Part shown: in pieces, positions 1 through 9,793 of the stretch | Layout: every line of letters begins with the position of its first letter | Position numbering within the stretch: the first letter of the stretch is position 1 | Origin: JBBECJ01 sp963763325 | GTDB lineage: Bacteria; Chloroflexota; Chloroflexia; Thermomicrobiales; CFX8 | Direction of reading: 5' to 3' | Assembly (NCBI GenBank): GCA_963763325.1 | Contig: CAVXOL010000018.1 | Location: forward strand, 1-64,000 | Length of the DNA: 64,000 nt | Translations under genes and position numbers: made by a program | The notes under the pieces: model-generated | Seen by the model: the letters and a program-made list of their open reading frames with translations, nothing else | What the model was told of the DNA's origin: nothing | Databases searched by the model: none

Positions 1-1
1 C

Positions 2-2242
2 GCTCCAGTGAGCGCGGTTTATGGTGATACCTATGGGCCGACCGCCAGTGCTGGTTCCGGCAATCCGGTTGCCCTGGCTGCCAGCGGAGCCTGCGTCTTT
101 GACGGCGGTACCGGCGTCGTCACCATGACCGCCGTTGGCACGTGCATCGTGACCGCAGATCAGGCCGGTGACACGAACTACGCCGCAGCGGCACAGCTGC
201 AGCAGTCCTTCTCCGTGAGCAGAGCCAACCTGAGCGTCAGCGCCAACGCCGCCACCACGGCGTTCGGCGGCAGCCTGCCAACGCTCGACGCGACTGTCAG
301 CGGACTGGTGAACGGCGACACCTTCGTCGGGCTGGGCGGCAGTTGCAGCGCAGTGGTCAACGGCAACCCAGTTGTCGCCGACACGCCGACCGGCACCTAC
401 CCCGGCGCGCTCACCTGCTCCGGCGTGGATGCCACCAACTACGCGGTCACGTACACGGCCGCCACCCTGACGATCACCGCCGCCCCGGTCTTCGTCAGCG
501 ACGACCACGTGACGTTCCAGGCCGGCACGGTCGGCGCGTTCAACATGGTCGTGATGGGCTTCCCGAGTGCTACCTTCACCACCGCCGACCCACTGCCACC
601 CGGCGTAACGCTCGGCGCCGATGGGCTGCTGACCGGCATGGCGAACGACGCGGATGCGGGACTCTACGTCCTCAACGTGGTCGCCAGCAACGGTGTTACT
701 CCGGATGCGACCCAGACGTTCACGCTGACCGTCACCCAGGCGACCGACATCACGAGTGCCGACCACACTACCTTCACGGCGGGCACGGCCGGCACCTTCA
801 CGGTGACGACCAGCCCGGCCGGAGACACGGTCACCGAGACCGGGTCGCTGCCGTCGGGCGTGAGCTTCACCGACAACGGTGATGGCACCGCGACCCTGGC
901 CGGCACGCCGGGAGCGGGCACCGGCGGCGTCTACTCGTTGAGGATCACGGCCACCAACGCGACCGGGTTCACCGCCCAGTCGTTCACCCTGATGGTGAAC
1001 GAGCGCGCCAGCTTCACCAGCGCCGACCGCACCACCGTCGTGGTCGGCGCAGCCGGCAGCTTCACGGTGACCACGACGGCCGGTTACCCGGTAGCGACCA
1101 CCCTCACCAAGACCGGAGCGCTCCCGGCTGGCATGAGCTTCACCGACAATGGGGACGGAACGGCGACCATCGCGGGCACGCCGACCGCGGTAGGTGCGTT
1201 CCCGATTACCATCACGGCCAGCAATGGGGCCAGCACGAATGCGACCCAGGCGTTCACGCTGTCCGTCAACCAGCCGCCGACCGTCAACAGCGCCAACGCC
1301 ACCGACTTTAGCATCGGCACGGCTGGCGCATTCACCGCCACCACCAGCGCGTTCCCGACGCCGACGCTGACCATGACCGGCATACTGCCGGCCGGCGTAA
1401 CGTTCACGGACAACCATAACGGTACCGCGACCCTCGCCGGCACCCCGGCTGTCGGGACGGTTGGCGCCTACCCGATCGTCATCAGGGCCAGCAATGGGAT
1501 CTCCCCGGACGCCAGCCAGAACTTCAACCTCACCGTTGCTGGCGTCCAGCTGGTCAGCGGGGTGTGCGATGGCACTGATCTGGTCGTGGGAGGCACGGGC
1601 GGCAACGACACGATCACGATCCTCGCGGGCGCCACGGCCGGGTCAGTCAGCGTCACCATCAACGGGCAGTCGCGTGGGTCGTTTACGCCCACGGGGCGGC
1701 TTATCGTACTGGCCCAGACTGGGAACGACACCGTGACCGTCGACAGTAAGCTCACGTTGCCACGGATCATCTACGGCGGAGCCGGCAACGACACCATCAC
1801 CGGCGGCAAGGGCCACGGCATGCAGTTTGGCGGTGACGGCGACGACCGGCTCTCGGCCGGGAACGGCCGCGACATCCTCGTCGGCGGCACCGGTGCCGAC
1901 ACCCTCGACGGAGGCAACGGTGACGACATCCTCATCGCCGGCTCCACCGCCTACGACGCCGTCTCCACGGTTGGCGCGCTTTGCGGGCTGCAGGCCGAGT
2001 GGACCCGCACGGACCTGGGCTACGCTGCCCGGGTGGCGCACCTCACCGGGTCCACGTCAGGTGGCCGCAATGGCACCACGCTGCTGACGGCCACTGGCAG
2101 CGGACGGACCGTTGTTGATGACAGCGCGGTCGACACGATCACCGGCGGACTCGGACAGGACTGGTTCCTGCTCAACACCAGCGGTGGAATCGCCAACGAC
2201 CAGTCCGACGCCGTCAAGAGCGAAACCCGCACTGAGCTCTGA
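2..2242 (+). CDS. Surface/secreted protein with Ig-like and RTX calcium-binding repeats, 5' partial
   Basis: Large extracellular protein that continues past the left edge; the frame is open to base 2 and the GTG at 8 is unlikely to be the true start. An MBG-type beta-rich domain occupies roughly residues 75-155. Several putative-Ig (He_PIG-like) repeats of about 90 residues follow, each carrying a version of the phrase TDNGDGTATLAGTP (near residues 290, 385 and 470). Around residues 588-645 there are RTX nonapeptide repeats of the GGxGNDxI type (GGAGNDTITGG, GGDGDDRLSAG, GGTGADTLDGG), which bind calcium in secreted proteins. Ig-like repeats plus an RTX block are typical of adhesins or S-layer-associated proteins. 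No enzyme domain is visible. Export route and partner are unknown because the N-terminus is missing. Confidence 0.85.
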   Translation, partial: APVSAVYGDTYGPTASAGSGNPVALAASGACVFDGGTGVVTMTAVGTCIVTADQAGDTNYAAAAQLQQSFSVSRANLSVSANAATTAFGGSLPTLDATVSGLVNGDTFVGLGGSCSAVVNGNPVVADTPTGTYPGALTCSGVDATNYAVTYTAATLTITAAPVFVSDDHVTFQAGTVGAFNMVVMGFPSATFTTADPLPPGVTLGADGLLTGMANDADAGLYVLNVVASNGVTPDATQTFTLTVTQATDITSADHTTFTAGTAGTFTVTTSPAGDTVTETGSLPSGVSFTDNGDGTATLAGTPGAGTGGVYSLRITATNATGFTAQSFTLMVNERASFTSADRTTVVVGAAGSFTVTTTAGYPVATTLTKTGALPAGMSFTDNGDGTATIAGTPTAVGAFPITITASNGASTNATQAFTLSVNQPPTVNSANATDFSIGTAGAFTATTSAFPTPTLTMTGILPAGVTFTDNHNGTATLAGTPAVGTVGAYPIVIRASNGISPDASQNFNLTVAGVQLVSGVCDGTDLVVGGTGGNDTITILAGATAGSVSVTINGQSRGSFTPTGRLIVLAQTGNDTVTVDSKLTLPRIIYGGAGNDTITGGKGHGMQFGGDGDDRLSAGNGRDILVGGTGADTLDGGNGDDILIAGSTAYDAVSTVGALCGLQAEWTRTDLGYAARVAHLTGSTSGGRNGTTLLTATGSGRTVVDDSAVDTITGGLGQDWFLLNTSGGIANDQSDAVKSETRTEL

Positions 2243-2321
2243 GCCGCACCACAACCGCGCACGCAAGTCGTGTATCGGTTGTGATGCCAGCCAAGGAAGT
2301 GACACACCGCACCTCTGGAAA

Positions 2322-2357
2322 GAGGAGGCTGGGGGGGATATCCCACCCAGCCTCCTC
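2322..2357 (+). terminator. Hairpin after the RTX protein gene
   Basis: A perfect 12-bp stem (2322-2333 with 2346-2357; arm GAGGAGGCTGGG) around a 12-nt loop, 80 bp past the stop codon. There is no T-run after it, so it is terminator-like rather than a textbook intrinsic terminator. Bases 2358-2585 hold no convincing gene. Confidence 0.55.
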
Positions 2358-2585
2358 GTTCGACTGACACGAGACACTCGTGCGGTGTCGCTATCCTATG
2401 CGGGTCATCGTCGTAGGCAGCATGTCTCCCGAGCCAATCCCTTGATCCCGTTGGCTGACGACGGGAGCGGCGCAGCGGCGGGTGTCGTCCTCGCCCAGGA
2501 ACCGGGAGCCATCACTGTCCAGGTGGAGGGTGGGGCGGTGGCACTCGCGGTCGCGGCGTGAGCAGGGCGACGCGGGTCCGGTACG

Positions 2586-3212
2586 CTATCGGTCGGTGTT
2601 CGTGTCGTCAGTGCGTTCGGCAGCAACCCGACGTGATCGCTTGGTCCGGACGATGGTGATGGCCACCGCGCCGACGACCAGCACCACAGCGAGCGGCACC
2701 GGGATACCGAAAAACAACCCAGCGATGCCGACCACGCCAAGTCCAACAATCGCGACGTCGGCGACACCCACACCCCGCGACGACCGATGCAGGGTCAGCG
2801 CGACGCCGACCGTGACCACCAGCAAGCCCACCGGTCCGACCAGGACGCCGATGTCATGGAGCGTTGCGAGCAGCGGGTGCGTCCGCTCATCGTCGGCATA
2901 TCCAAACGCACCAAGCGCTTCGCAGAGTTGTCCGAGGCTGACCACGGCCAGCCCAGCGACGATCAGGAGCCGGGCGCGGCGAGCGCTCAGCGTCGGCCGT
3001 GGTGCCGGCCACAGCCGCACGGCTGCGACGACGAGCACCAACAGCGGGACGGCCAGTGCGGTATGGCCGGCGGTGTGTTCGATCTCGCTCGACCAGCCGT
3101 AGGTGGCGGCGGCGCTGGCGACGGCGACACTGAGGACGACCATCGCAACGACGGCCGCAAGGGTCGTCAGCGCCACCATGCGCCAGGTGGACGGTGAGAG
3201 TGCAGCGATCAC
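2586..3212 (-). CDS. Multi-pass membrane protein of unknown function
   Basis: A protein of about 208 residues with five or so hydrophobic segments (LAAVVAMVVLSVAVASA near the N-terminus, ALAVPLLVLVVAAV, LLIVAGLAVVSLG, VGPVGLLVVTVGVAL and a long C-terminal pair), ending in a basic tail (TKRSRRVAAERTDD). The GTG at 3212 is preferred because GGAG lies 5 nt upstream; the open frame extends further to 3404 but that part has no membrane-protein character. Family not recognised. It converges on the RTX gene, with the hairpin at 2322 between them. Confidence 0.6.
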   Translation of the reverse strand: MIAALSPSTWRMVALTTLAAVVAMVVLSVAVASAAATYGWSSEIEHTAGHTALAVPLLVLVVAAVRLWPAPRPTLSARRARLLIVAGLAVVSLGQLCEALGAFGYADDERTHPLLATLHDIGVLVGPVGLLVVTVGVALTLHRSSRGVGVADVAIVGLGVVGIAGLFFGIPVPLAVVLVVGAVAITIVRTKRSRRVAAERTDDTNTDR

Positions 3213-3368
3213 GGGAGCTCCGATCGGTGCGAACGACGCGACTGGTGCTGGACTGGTGCTGGAAAGAACGCTCCTGGGCCGCATGTGTGACATCGACCAT
3301 GTGGCACAGACCGCCGTGGCACAGCATCCAGCCCTCACAATCGGTTCACCGCTCGAACGGAGATCCCA

Positions 3369-3540
3369 TGCCGACACTACGCACGGGCCGATGGACCAAC
3401 GCAACGCGGGTCCCGCTGGTGCCGGTCTTCCTGGCGATGCCGCAGATGCGGCCTGAGTTGTACGTCCGGCCGGAGGCCGGCGTCCTCGGGCAACAGGGGC
3501 TGGTCACCATGGTGCAGTACTGGCGCTCCGTCGCTTGTAG
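3369..3540 (+). pseudogene. Remnant of a DUF4188-type gene
   Basis: An ATG with GGAG 5 nt upstream begins a peptide (MPTLRTGRWTNATRVPLVPV then, after a jump, MRPELYVRPEAGVLGQQG and TMVQYWRS) that resembles DUF4188 monooxygenase-like proteins with the middle deleted and the C-terminus lost. Homology breaks off near 3540, just before a GTCTCAGAACTCA motif that recurs at 14478. Family assignment is from memory of the motif pattern, so moderate only. Confidence 0.45.
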
Positions 3541-3645
3541 CTCGTCTCAGAACTCATCGGCGCATGCAGCTATGGAGACATCCCCAACGCCGTCTTCCTT
3601 ATCAGCATGCGGAAACTGCCCACCCGCCCCGGCCATCGACGAGCC

Positions 3646-5292
3646 GTCGCAAATACCGACGGGCCCGGTGAAAAAGGATGGTTCGCAGCAGGTTAGGATG
3701 ACGCTTGACCCGTCACCCCTGCTGAGGTGCTGCCATGCTTGGACCACCCAAACACCGCGATCTCGATCGGCTGGCTGTCGTCTCCCTCGAACGGCTCGTT
3801 CCAGCCGACCACTTCTATCGCCACCTCGATGCAGCACTCGACCTCTCCTTCGTCCGCTCTTGGGTGACCGAGTGCTATGCGAATCTGCGGTCGTCCCTCC
3901 ATCGATCCGGTCGTGTTCTTCCGGTTCCACCTCATCATGTTCTTTGAAGGGATCCGCTCCGAGCGGCAGCTTGTCGAGATCGCCAGCCTCAATCTGGCGC
4001 ACCGCTGGTATCTTGGCTATCATCTCGATGAGCCGTTGCCAGACCGCTCCAGTCTCGTGAAGATCCGCCAGCGGCTCGGCCGGCCGTCTTTCGCCGCTTC
4101 TTCGAGCATGTGGTCGATCTGTGTGCGGAGGCCGACCTGATCTGGGGCCGAGAAGTATTGGCCGATGCGACTCGCGTTCCCGGCAATGCGGCGATGGACT
4201 CCCTGATACCACGCCTGAAGATCGTCGTTGACGACCATCTCGTTGCGCTCTTCGACGCAGGAACGCTCGTGGAGCAAGCACCTGATGGCCCGGTTGAAGA
4301 ACCCACCCGGTGGGATCTGCTGGAGACCTGTCGGCTCGATCCTCATCGGCCGCCATCCGGGCCCTATCAGCGGATCAGCGATCGGAAGATCAGTCAGACC
4401 GATCCCGATGCGGCAGCGATGCAGCTGCGCGATGGTCGCACGGTGCTTGGCTACCAGGACCACTATCTGGTCGATGGTGGAAAGGCACGTATCATCCTGC
4501 ACGCCTTCGTGACACCCGGCGATGTCGCTGAGAACATGGTGCTGCTGGACCAGCTCGCTCGCACGAGGTTCCGGCGCAAACTGCAGCCCGAGCGCCTGAT
4601 TGCGGACGCCAAATACGCCACCACCACCAACATCCGGACCCTTGAAGATGCGGACATCCGTGCCTATGTCCCGTTGCCGGAATGGGACAAGTCCTCCAAG
4701 CGCTTCAAGCGCGCCGCTTTTACCTATGATCCCGTAGAGAACGTGTATCGCTGCCCGCAAGGGGAAACGCTGCATCTGCGTTGGACCGACCAGAAGGGCG
4801 AGCAGTGGTTGTATCGAGCACGAGCGACAGCCTGCAATGCGTGTCCGGTGAAGGAGCAATGCACGACGAGCAGCCAGGGACGGTTGCTCAGACGTTCCTT
4901 TCACGAAGCGTCTCTCGAGCGAGTCCGCGGCTATCGCGACACGCCGGCCTTCAAGCGGGCGATGCGCAAGCGCAGCATCTGGGTTGAAGGGCTTTTCGCC
5001 GAGGCCAAGCAGTGGCATGGCTTACACCGGTTTCGGCTACGCGGCCTGGCGAACGTCAACATCCAAGCACTCGTGGTGGCGACCGGCCAGAACCTGAAGC
5101 GCTGGCTCAGCGCCACCGGCTGGGGACGACGCAGCTTTCCGGGTGCTACCTGTGCTCCGTATAACCGGCCGGGAGCCGCGCTTCGGACGCGGTGAGGCTG
5201 CTGAGGTTCGCAGCATTGCGATTGACGCCCTGATGCTCAGCGCTGCAACCGTGATGATGACCCTTTTTCACCGCGCCCGTCGTATGTGAGAC
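3646..5292 (+). mobile_element. IS1182-type insertion sequence, copy 1 (decayed)
   Basis: Bounded by imperfect terminal inverted repeats: left 3646-3680 and right 5261-5292. In the same sense both read GTCxCAxATACxGACGGGCxCGGTGAAAAAGG, give or take a base. Length is 1647 bp. The single gene inside is frameshifted. No target duplication could be identified in the flanks. The inner TIR block (GGTGAAAAAGG) differs from copy 2 at 30814-32492 (GCGTCTTGCAAAAG), while the outer GTC(T/G)CACA part is shared, so the copies belong to related but distinct subtypes. Confidence 0.8.
3735..5195 (+). pseudogene. IS1182-family DDE transposase, frameshifted
   Basis: Aligns along its length with the intact transposase at 30931-32415; both begin ATGCTTGG. 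Reading requires three frames: MLGPPKHRDLDRLAVVSLER up to about 3885, then GRPSIDPVVFFRFHLIMFFE up to about 4095, then MVDLCAEADLIWGREVLADA to the stop at 5195. The first break looks like one extra base and the second like one missing base. DUF772-like N-terminal and DDE_Tnp_1-like C-terminal parts remain recognisable (RLIADAKYATTTNI, VEGLFAEAKQWHGL). Cannot make full-length transposase without two frame corrections. Confidence 0.85.
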
Positions 5293-5374
5293 ACATGTCT
5301 GCTGGGTGGCTGTTAGCCAGCGCGTCTCATGTCGTCAGCCCATCGTCGGCGATGTCGTCCTCGCGCTCGAACGC

Positions 5375-5479
5375 CTATTCACGAGGGGCGAGGGAGTCAT
5401 CGATGGAGATCGTCGCCTGCAGGTTCCCCGTGGCGAGCACCACGCGCAACGCCTGGGAGACGGAGACGGTGGCGACCAT
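5375..5479 (-). CDS. Possible 34-residue ORF downstream of the selenium-binding protein
   Basis: ATG at 5479 preceded by GAGAGGA, stop at 5375. The peptide (MVATVSVSQALRVVLATGNL...) is unremarkable and was not recognised. It lies beyond the hairpin at 5491-5520. Nothing but the ribosome-binding-like site supports it; the rest of 5293-5490 shows no gene. Confidence 0.2.
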   Translation of the reverse strand: MVATVSVSQALRVVLATGNLQATISIDDSLAPRE

Positions 5480-5490
5480 GGCAGGTCCTC

Positions 5491-5520
5491 TCCCCTCGCC
5501 CATCGGGATGGGCGAGGGGA
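5491..5520 (-). terminator. Hairpin after the selenium-binding protein gene
   Basis: Perfect 12-bp inverted repeat (5491-5502 with 5509-5520, arm TCCCCTCGCCCA) with a 6-nt loop, 20 bp beyond the minus-strand stop at 5540. No clear U-tract. Confidence 0.6.
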
Positions 5521-5539
5521 CGGGAGCGAGGGCGCGTCT

Positions 5540-6886
5540 CTACGGAAAGATCTCCGTCGTGCAGTCGCCGGACGGCAAGTGGATTTCGTGGCCACGGGCC
5601 GAGCCGAAGTCCACCTTGAAGCGTTCGTCCAGTGTCATTCCGCCAGCTGGATCGCAATCGATCTTCAGCATCCAGGAGTCCATGCCGGGGTAGAACTGGT
5701 TGTCCCAGGCTGAGTAGAGTGAGTTGGTGACGTACAGCCGCCGGCCATCCATGCTGAGTTGCAGCATTTGCGGTCCGCCCGCCAGTGGCCAGGGGGCATC
5801 GCTCGGGTGGCCGATGACGCCTCCCAGCCAGAGCTGTCCGGTGAGCGTTGGATTGGCCGGGTCGCTGATGTCGTACTGACGCAAGTCGCCGTGCAGCCAG
5901 TTTGAAAAGTACAGGAACCTGTCGTCCATCGACACGACGAGGTCGGTGATCAGGCCAGGAACCGGGAACGGCCAGCCGGCCACTTCCACCCCGTCGACCT
6001 GGATGACCTTATCGGTGCGATAGCCGCCATTCTCGCGTGACCAGCGGAACATGGCGCTCGACAAGGCAGCGCCGACGTAGCCTTCGTCCGCCTCCGGGTC
6101 GTGCAGCCAGCGCACCTCGAGCGGGACGAGTCCTTCGGCTCCCAGATCGATCGTCTGGGTGACCGTCTTTTCGGCAAGGTCCCAGAAGTGGATATGCTGC
6201 CCGTACTTACCCGCAGCGACATCGTCGAGGGTGAAGCCGCCAGCGTAGGCGTTGGGCGCGCCGAACTCACTGGAGACCATCACGTTCTTACGTGGCTGGT
6301 ACCAGAAATCGTAGTTGAAGTGTGCGTCGCCGGTATCCACGTCCCACCGGCCGAGAATATCGAACGTCTTCGCGTCCAGAATGGCGAAGCCGCAGGCCGC
6401 GTCACCATTGCGGTCACCAAGCATCGAGATCGTCACGATCTCGCCGGGCATGCAGTGGACCGTGTGTGGGGACGTGAGCCCGGTCTTGCGCGCGATCTCG
6501 TCACCGGAAATGACCCGGTCGATCTCCGGCTTGCGCGGGTCATGCCCCACGTTCACGATGTGCAGGTTGCCGGAGGTGAAACCGGGAACGATCAGGTGCT
6601 CGCGTTGCAGGTTGGTGGTCGAGTGGCAGGCACTGGAACAGACCTGCCAGCCGTAGTGGTGCAACTCGTCACCGGTCGTTGCAACCGGCGTGCGATGGGT
6701 GATCTGGCCGTAGACGTCGGAGTCGGGGTTGACATCGACGACCGCCAGGAAGTCGGGCGCATCCACGCCGGTGCCGGTGTGCAGCGCGGCAACGTAGACG
6801 AACTCCTCGGGTGGCGCGGCCATCGCCTCAGCGGGTGACGCAAACCCAACGCCGATGTGCTCGTGGTCGTGATGGTGTGCGGTCAT
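5540..6886 (-). CDS. Selenium-binding protein / methanethiol oxidase family (SBP56)
   Basis: A 448-residue protein matching the SBP56/SELENBP1 family, whose characterised members oxidise methanethiol to formaldehyde, H2S and H2O2 with a copper centre. Visible family features are a His-rich N-terminus (HHHDHEH), the ELHHYGW segment followed by CSSAC (about residues 75-87), TSPHTVHCMPGE, and repeated beta-propeller blades ending in WDNQFYPGMDSWML. Length is typical. The ATG at 6886 is chosen because GGAGG sits 5 nt upstream; an in-frame ATG at 6898 lacks this. It stands alone, with a hairpin after it. Substrate in this organism is not shown by context. Confidence 0.92.
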   Translation of the reverse strand: MTAHHHDHEHIGVGFASPAEAMAAPPEEFVYVAALHTGTGVDAPDFLAVVDVNPDSDVYGQITHRTPVATTGDELHHYGWQVCSSACHSTTNLQREHLIVPGFTSGNLHIVNVGHDPRKPEIDRVISGDEIARKTGLTSPHTVHCMPGEIVTISMLGDRNGDAACGFAILDAKTFDILGRWDVDTGDAHFNYDFWYQPRKNVMVSSEFGAPNAYAGGFTLDDVAAGKYGQHIHFWDLAEKTVTQTIDLGAEGLVPLEVRWLHDPEADEGYVGAALSSAMFRWSRENGGYRTDKVIQVDGVEVAGWPFPVPGLITDLVVSMDDRFLYFSNWLHGDLRQYDISDPANPTLTGQLWLGGVIGHPSDAPWPLAGGPQMLQLSMDGRRLYVTNSLYSAWDNQFYPGMDSWMLKIDCDPAGGMTLDERFKVDFGSARGHEIHLPSGDCTTEIFP

Positions 6887-6982
6887 CGCGTCCTCCATTC
6901 AAGATCGGGTCATGACTGGGTGCTGCTCGACCGTCCGCGAACACTGGCGGCGCCCTCGTGAACATCGTCGCTTCCTTTCGCA

Positions 6983-8207
6983 CTACAGCAGCGCCGCGAT
7001 GCGCTCCGCCGCCCGCCGCGCACCTCCAGGTTCGACTCGCCGGTAGGTGACCGACTCGGCGAGCGCGACGGCCAGGCGCGCGGCGATCGTCTCCGGGCTC
7101 GCTTCGGCGAACGGGATTCGGCGCGAAGCCGGCACGCCATAGCGCTCCAGCCGCTAGGCGACGTGGCGGTTCTGCTCGAAGTGCCCGGTGAGCGGGAAGT
7201 AGAGGAATGGCCGACCCGCAGCGACTAGTTCCATCGTCGTGGAAAGGCCGCCCTGCACGAGCGCTATATCGCCGGCCGCCAGCAATTCGTAGAGGTTGTG
7301 GACGTAGTCGCGATACTCCATGCCCGGCAGTTCCGGCAGATCGTCCGCGCCGATGCGCGGCCCCCGGACGACGACTAGCCGCAGGTCGGGTACGCGCAGC
7401 GTGGATGTAGGGAAGGCGGCGAGATCCGCCGGAGTAGTCCCAACCCGACGCTCGTGCCTCCGACCGCTGCGACGGCGACCGGCTCATCCCCGGCGAGTCC
7501 GTATCGCTCGCGCAGCACGCGCGCGGCGCCGAAGCGCTTGCGGGTCGAATGGGCGTGATGTAGCCGGAGAAGTGATAGTGCCGCTCGGTCCATTCGCGGA
7601 TCGAGGGGCAACCCGTCGCCAAAGCGGTCGGGAATGATGTCCTCCGGATCGCCGATGAAGAGTGGCGGCGTCGCGTACCCGTGGGTAGCGTTCGACCTGC
7701 GCGATCATCTCGGCGTTGTAGTCGGCGGTGAGGAACGGGTCGCGTCTCGTCCGGGTCCGGTTCCGCCGGCACACAGCCGACGAAGTCGGTCAGCCAGACG
7801 AACGGCGCGGTCTTCAACTCCGGGTTCTCGTGGAGGTAGTAGTCGACATCCCAGGCCTCATCGCCGATCCAGAGATCGTACTCGCCCTCACGCGCGGCGT
7901 CGAGAAAGACATGAAGTTGGCCAGCAGGATCTCGTCCATATTCCGCCAGGCGCGGAAGAGGTGCAGGGTATGTTCGCCGGCCATTTCGGCCTCGATGTGC
8001 GCGATTCGCCGGCTAGCTCGCCGCTGAGGGGGTGGATGCGCTCGCCGGTCGCTTCAAGCACCCCGTGACCGGGTCCTGGGCCAGCCAGTCGATCTCCAGG
8101 CCAGGCACGCGCGCGCGTAACTCGCGAGCGATCGCGACATCGCGCTGAGCGTGGCCGAGACCGATCGGGCTGCTGACGAAGAGCGCGCGCTTGGTGCGGC
8201 GTGCCAT
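6983..8207 (-). pseudogene. MGT/UGT-type glycosyltransferase, multiply frameshifted
   Basis: Fragments in all three minus frames reconstruct a family-1 (YjiC-like) glycosyltransferase. The N-terminus is MARRTKRALFVSSPIGLGHA followed by QRDVAIARELRARVPGLEID; then come VLEATGERIHPLSGELAGES and TAPFVWLTDFVG; the C-terminus carries the donor-binding region with GRPFLYFPLTGHFEQNRHVA and RLERYGVPASRRIPFAEASP, ending at 6983. At least four or five frame changes and one in-frame TAG (7153-7155) interrupt it. The N-terminal part is fused in frame to the hydrolase upstream. The enzyme is almost certainly inactive as written. Confidence 0.75.
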
Positions 8208-9104
8208 CGCCCGCGTCCAATGCCGTTCGGGTGGTAGGGGCAACTCCGGGGCCAGGAACTCGCGGGCGGCGAGGTTAAAGTGCACCGGGTCGCGAACGTG
8301 CGTGGCATGGCCGGCGCCTTCGATAAGCAATAGTTGCGACTGCGGGAGCGCCGCATGGATCGCCTTGCCGATCCCGACCGGGGTCTCCGCGTCGTTCATC
8401 CCGTGGACGATCAGCACCGGACAACGCACCTGCGACAGGAACCGTGCGGTATCTTCCCCGGCGCGGTCGACCTGGGTCGCGATCATCGTCTCGCCGTCCG
8501 TCTCCATGCCCCAGGAGATGCAATCATCGATCGCTTTGGTGGAGTGTGGCTCGTTGAACACCCTGTGGAAGAACCACTCGAGGAACGCCGGGTAGTCCCG
8601 CCGAAACGACGCGGCGCTCCAGGGTGGCGGATCGGTTCCGGCGGGCGGCTCAGCAAGAAACTCGGCCAGGACCGCATCCGACAGGGGCACATTGAAGGAG
8701 GTGTCCGGCGCGACCAGCAGCAGGCGAGTAACGCGCTCGGGATACCGCGCGGCAAACTCGATGCCCCAGCGTCCGCCAGCCGAGAACCCGACCAACGCGG
8801 CACGCGCGATGGCGAGGGCATCAAGGACTGCGAGCACATCGGCAACATAGTCGCCGACCGCGTATCCGCGTGGCGGCCGGTCAGAGCGGCCGTTGCCGCG
8901 GCCGTCGAAGGTGATGACGCGCAGCCCCCAGCGGGCGAACACCGGCGCCTGGAACTTCCAGATGCGGCTGTGGATGATGCTCCAGGTGGGCAGAAGGACG
9001 ACGGTCGCGGGCGCGTCGAGTGGACCGAAAACCTCGTAGGCGCTCCTGACGCCATCGTGTGGGTTGAGGGCAGAGCCGGACAGTGTGGGTTCGAGGGCAC
9101 GCAT
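8013..9104 (-). CDS. Alpha/beta hydrolase, reading into a broken glycosyltransferase
   Basis: Residues 1-290 form an alpha/beta-hydrolase fold protein: oxyanion region near TVVLLPTWSIIHSR, FDGRGNGRSDRP, nucleophile elbow GFSAGG, acid region VLIVHGMNDAETPVG and late histidine GAGHATHVRDP. No stop follows: the frame continues through RHWTRAMARRTKRALF into the N-terminus of a glycosyltransferase and ends out of frame at 8013. The start at 9104 (ATG) has GGAG 9 nt upstream; the longer frame to 9374 overlaps the TetR gene. It follows the TetR gene by 37 bp and is probably co-transcribed with it. Substrate unknown; a hydrolase-glycosyltransferase fusion is the likely ancestral state. Confidence 0.8.
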   Translation of the reverse strand: MRALEPTLSGSALNPHDGVRSAYEVFGPLDAPATVVLLPTWSIIHSRIWKFQAPVFARWGLRVITFDGRGNGRSDRPPRGYAVGDYVADVLAVLDALAIARAALVGFSAGGRWGIEFAARYPERVTRLLLVAPDTSFNVPLSDAVLAEFLAEPPAGTDPPPWSAASFRRDYPAFLEWFFHRVFNEPHSTKAIDDCISWGMETDGETMIATQVDRAGEDTARFLSQVRCPVLIVHGMNDAETPVGIGKAIHAALPQSQLLLIEGAGHATHVRDPVHFNLAAREFLAPELPLPPERHWTRAMARRTKRALFVSSPIGLGHAQRDVAIARELRARVPGLEIDWLAQDPVTGCLKRPASASTPSAAS

Positions 9105-9141
9105 GCTGGACCGCTCCGTTCCCGTCAGACTCGCGCGGGGA

Positions 9142-9780
9142 TCAGCCGTCAGCCACGCCAGCGGCCTCCCGTTCGCGGGCTTCGAGCCAGTCACCGACGA
9201 AGTCGAGAATGGCGAAGAACTCGCCGTCCTCTTCGCCTGCCCCGGCCAGGTGCTGCACCTCCATGCCCAACCAGAAGGTAACGACCACGCTGGCAATGCG
9301 TTCCGGCGGCAGGTCAATTCCCAGGCCCGGCAAGTAGCGCTGGGCAACCTCCCGTAGCAGCGCGCGCCAGCCATTCATCCGTGCGCGGACACGTTCGCCT
9401 ACTGCCGGGTCGGCGTACCCTTGGGTGTACAACTCCTGCATCACCCGCGCGTAGCCGTCGGCCAGGTCGTCACGGTAGAAGGCGACGGCTGTGCGCCACT
9501 TGCAGCTCAGCGGCGTGTCCGGATCCTCGTACATCTGCCGCTGTCGGGCTACTTTCTCGCGGTCGAGATGCTCGAAGATCTCCAGCAAGAGCTTTGCCTT
9601 CGAGCCGAAGTAATAGTTGAGCAGCGCGACATTCGTTCCAGCTTCCGCTGCAATGGTCCGTGCCGTCAGTCCTCCATAACCATCTCGGGCAAGAATGTTG
9701 GCCGCCGTCTCGAGAATCGTCGCACGGGTCGACCTGCCCACACGCTCGTGCGTCTGCTGTGTTGTCAAGAAATCATCCAA
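9142..9780 (-). CDS. TetR-family transcriptional repressor
   Basis: A 212-residue TetR regulator with N-terminal helix-turn-helix (TILETAANILARDGYGGLTA, RTIAAEAGTNVALLNYYFGS) and a helical ligand domain with WLGMEVQHLAG near the end. The TTG at 9780 is preferred: AAAGGA lies 8 nt upstream, whereas the longer open frame to 9867 would read through a perfect palindromic operator at 9794-9809. It probably controls itself and the downstream hydrolase-glycosyltransferase gene. Ligand not predictable. Confidence 0.88.
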   Translation of the reverse strand: MDDFLTTQQTHERVGRSTRATILETAANILARDGYGGLTARTIAAEAGTNVALLNYYFGSKAKLLLEIFEHLDREKVARQRQMYEDPDTPLSCKWRTAVAFYRDDLADGYARVMQELYTQGYADPAVGERVRARMNGWRALLREVAQRYLPGLGIDLPPERIASVVVTFWLGMEVQHLAGAGEEDGEFFAILDFVGDWLEAREREAAGVADG

Positions 9781-9793
9781 TGTAACGGTCCTT

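Noticed and set aside
1771..1950. CRISPR-like or tandem DNA repeats in the first gene
   Set aside because: The periodicity is explained by RTX nonapeptide coding repeats.
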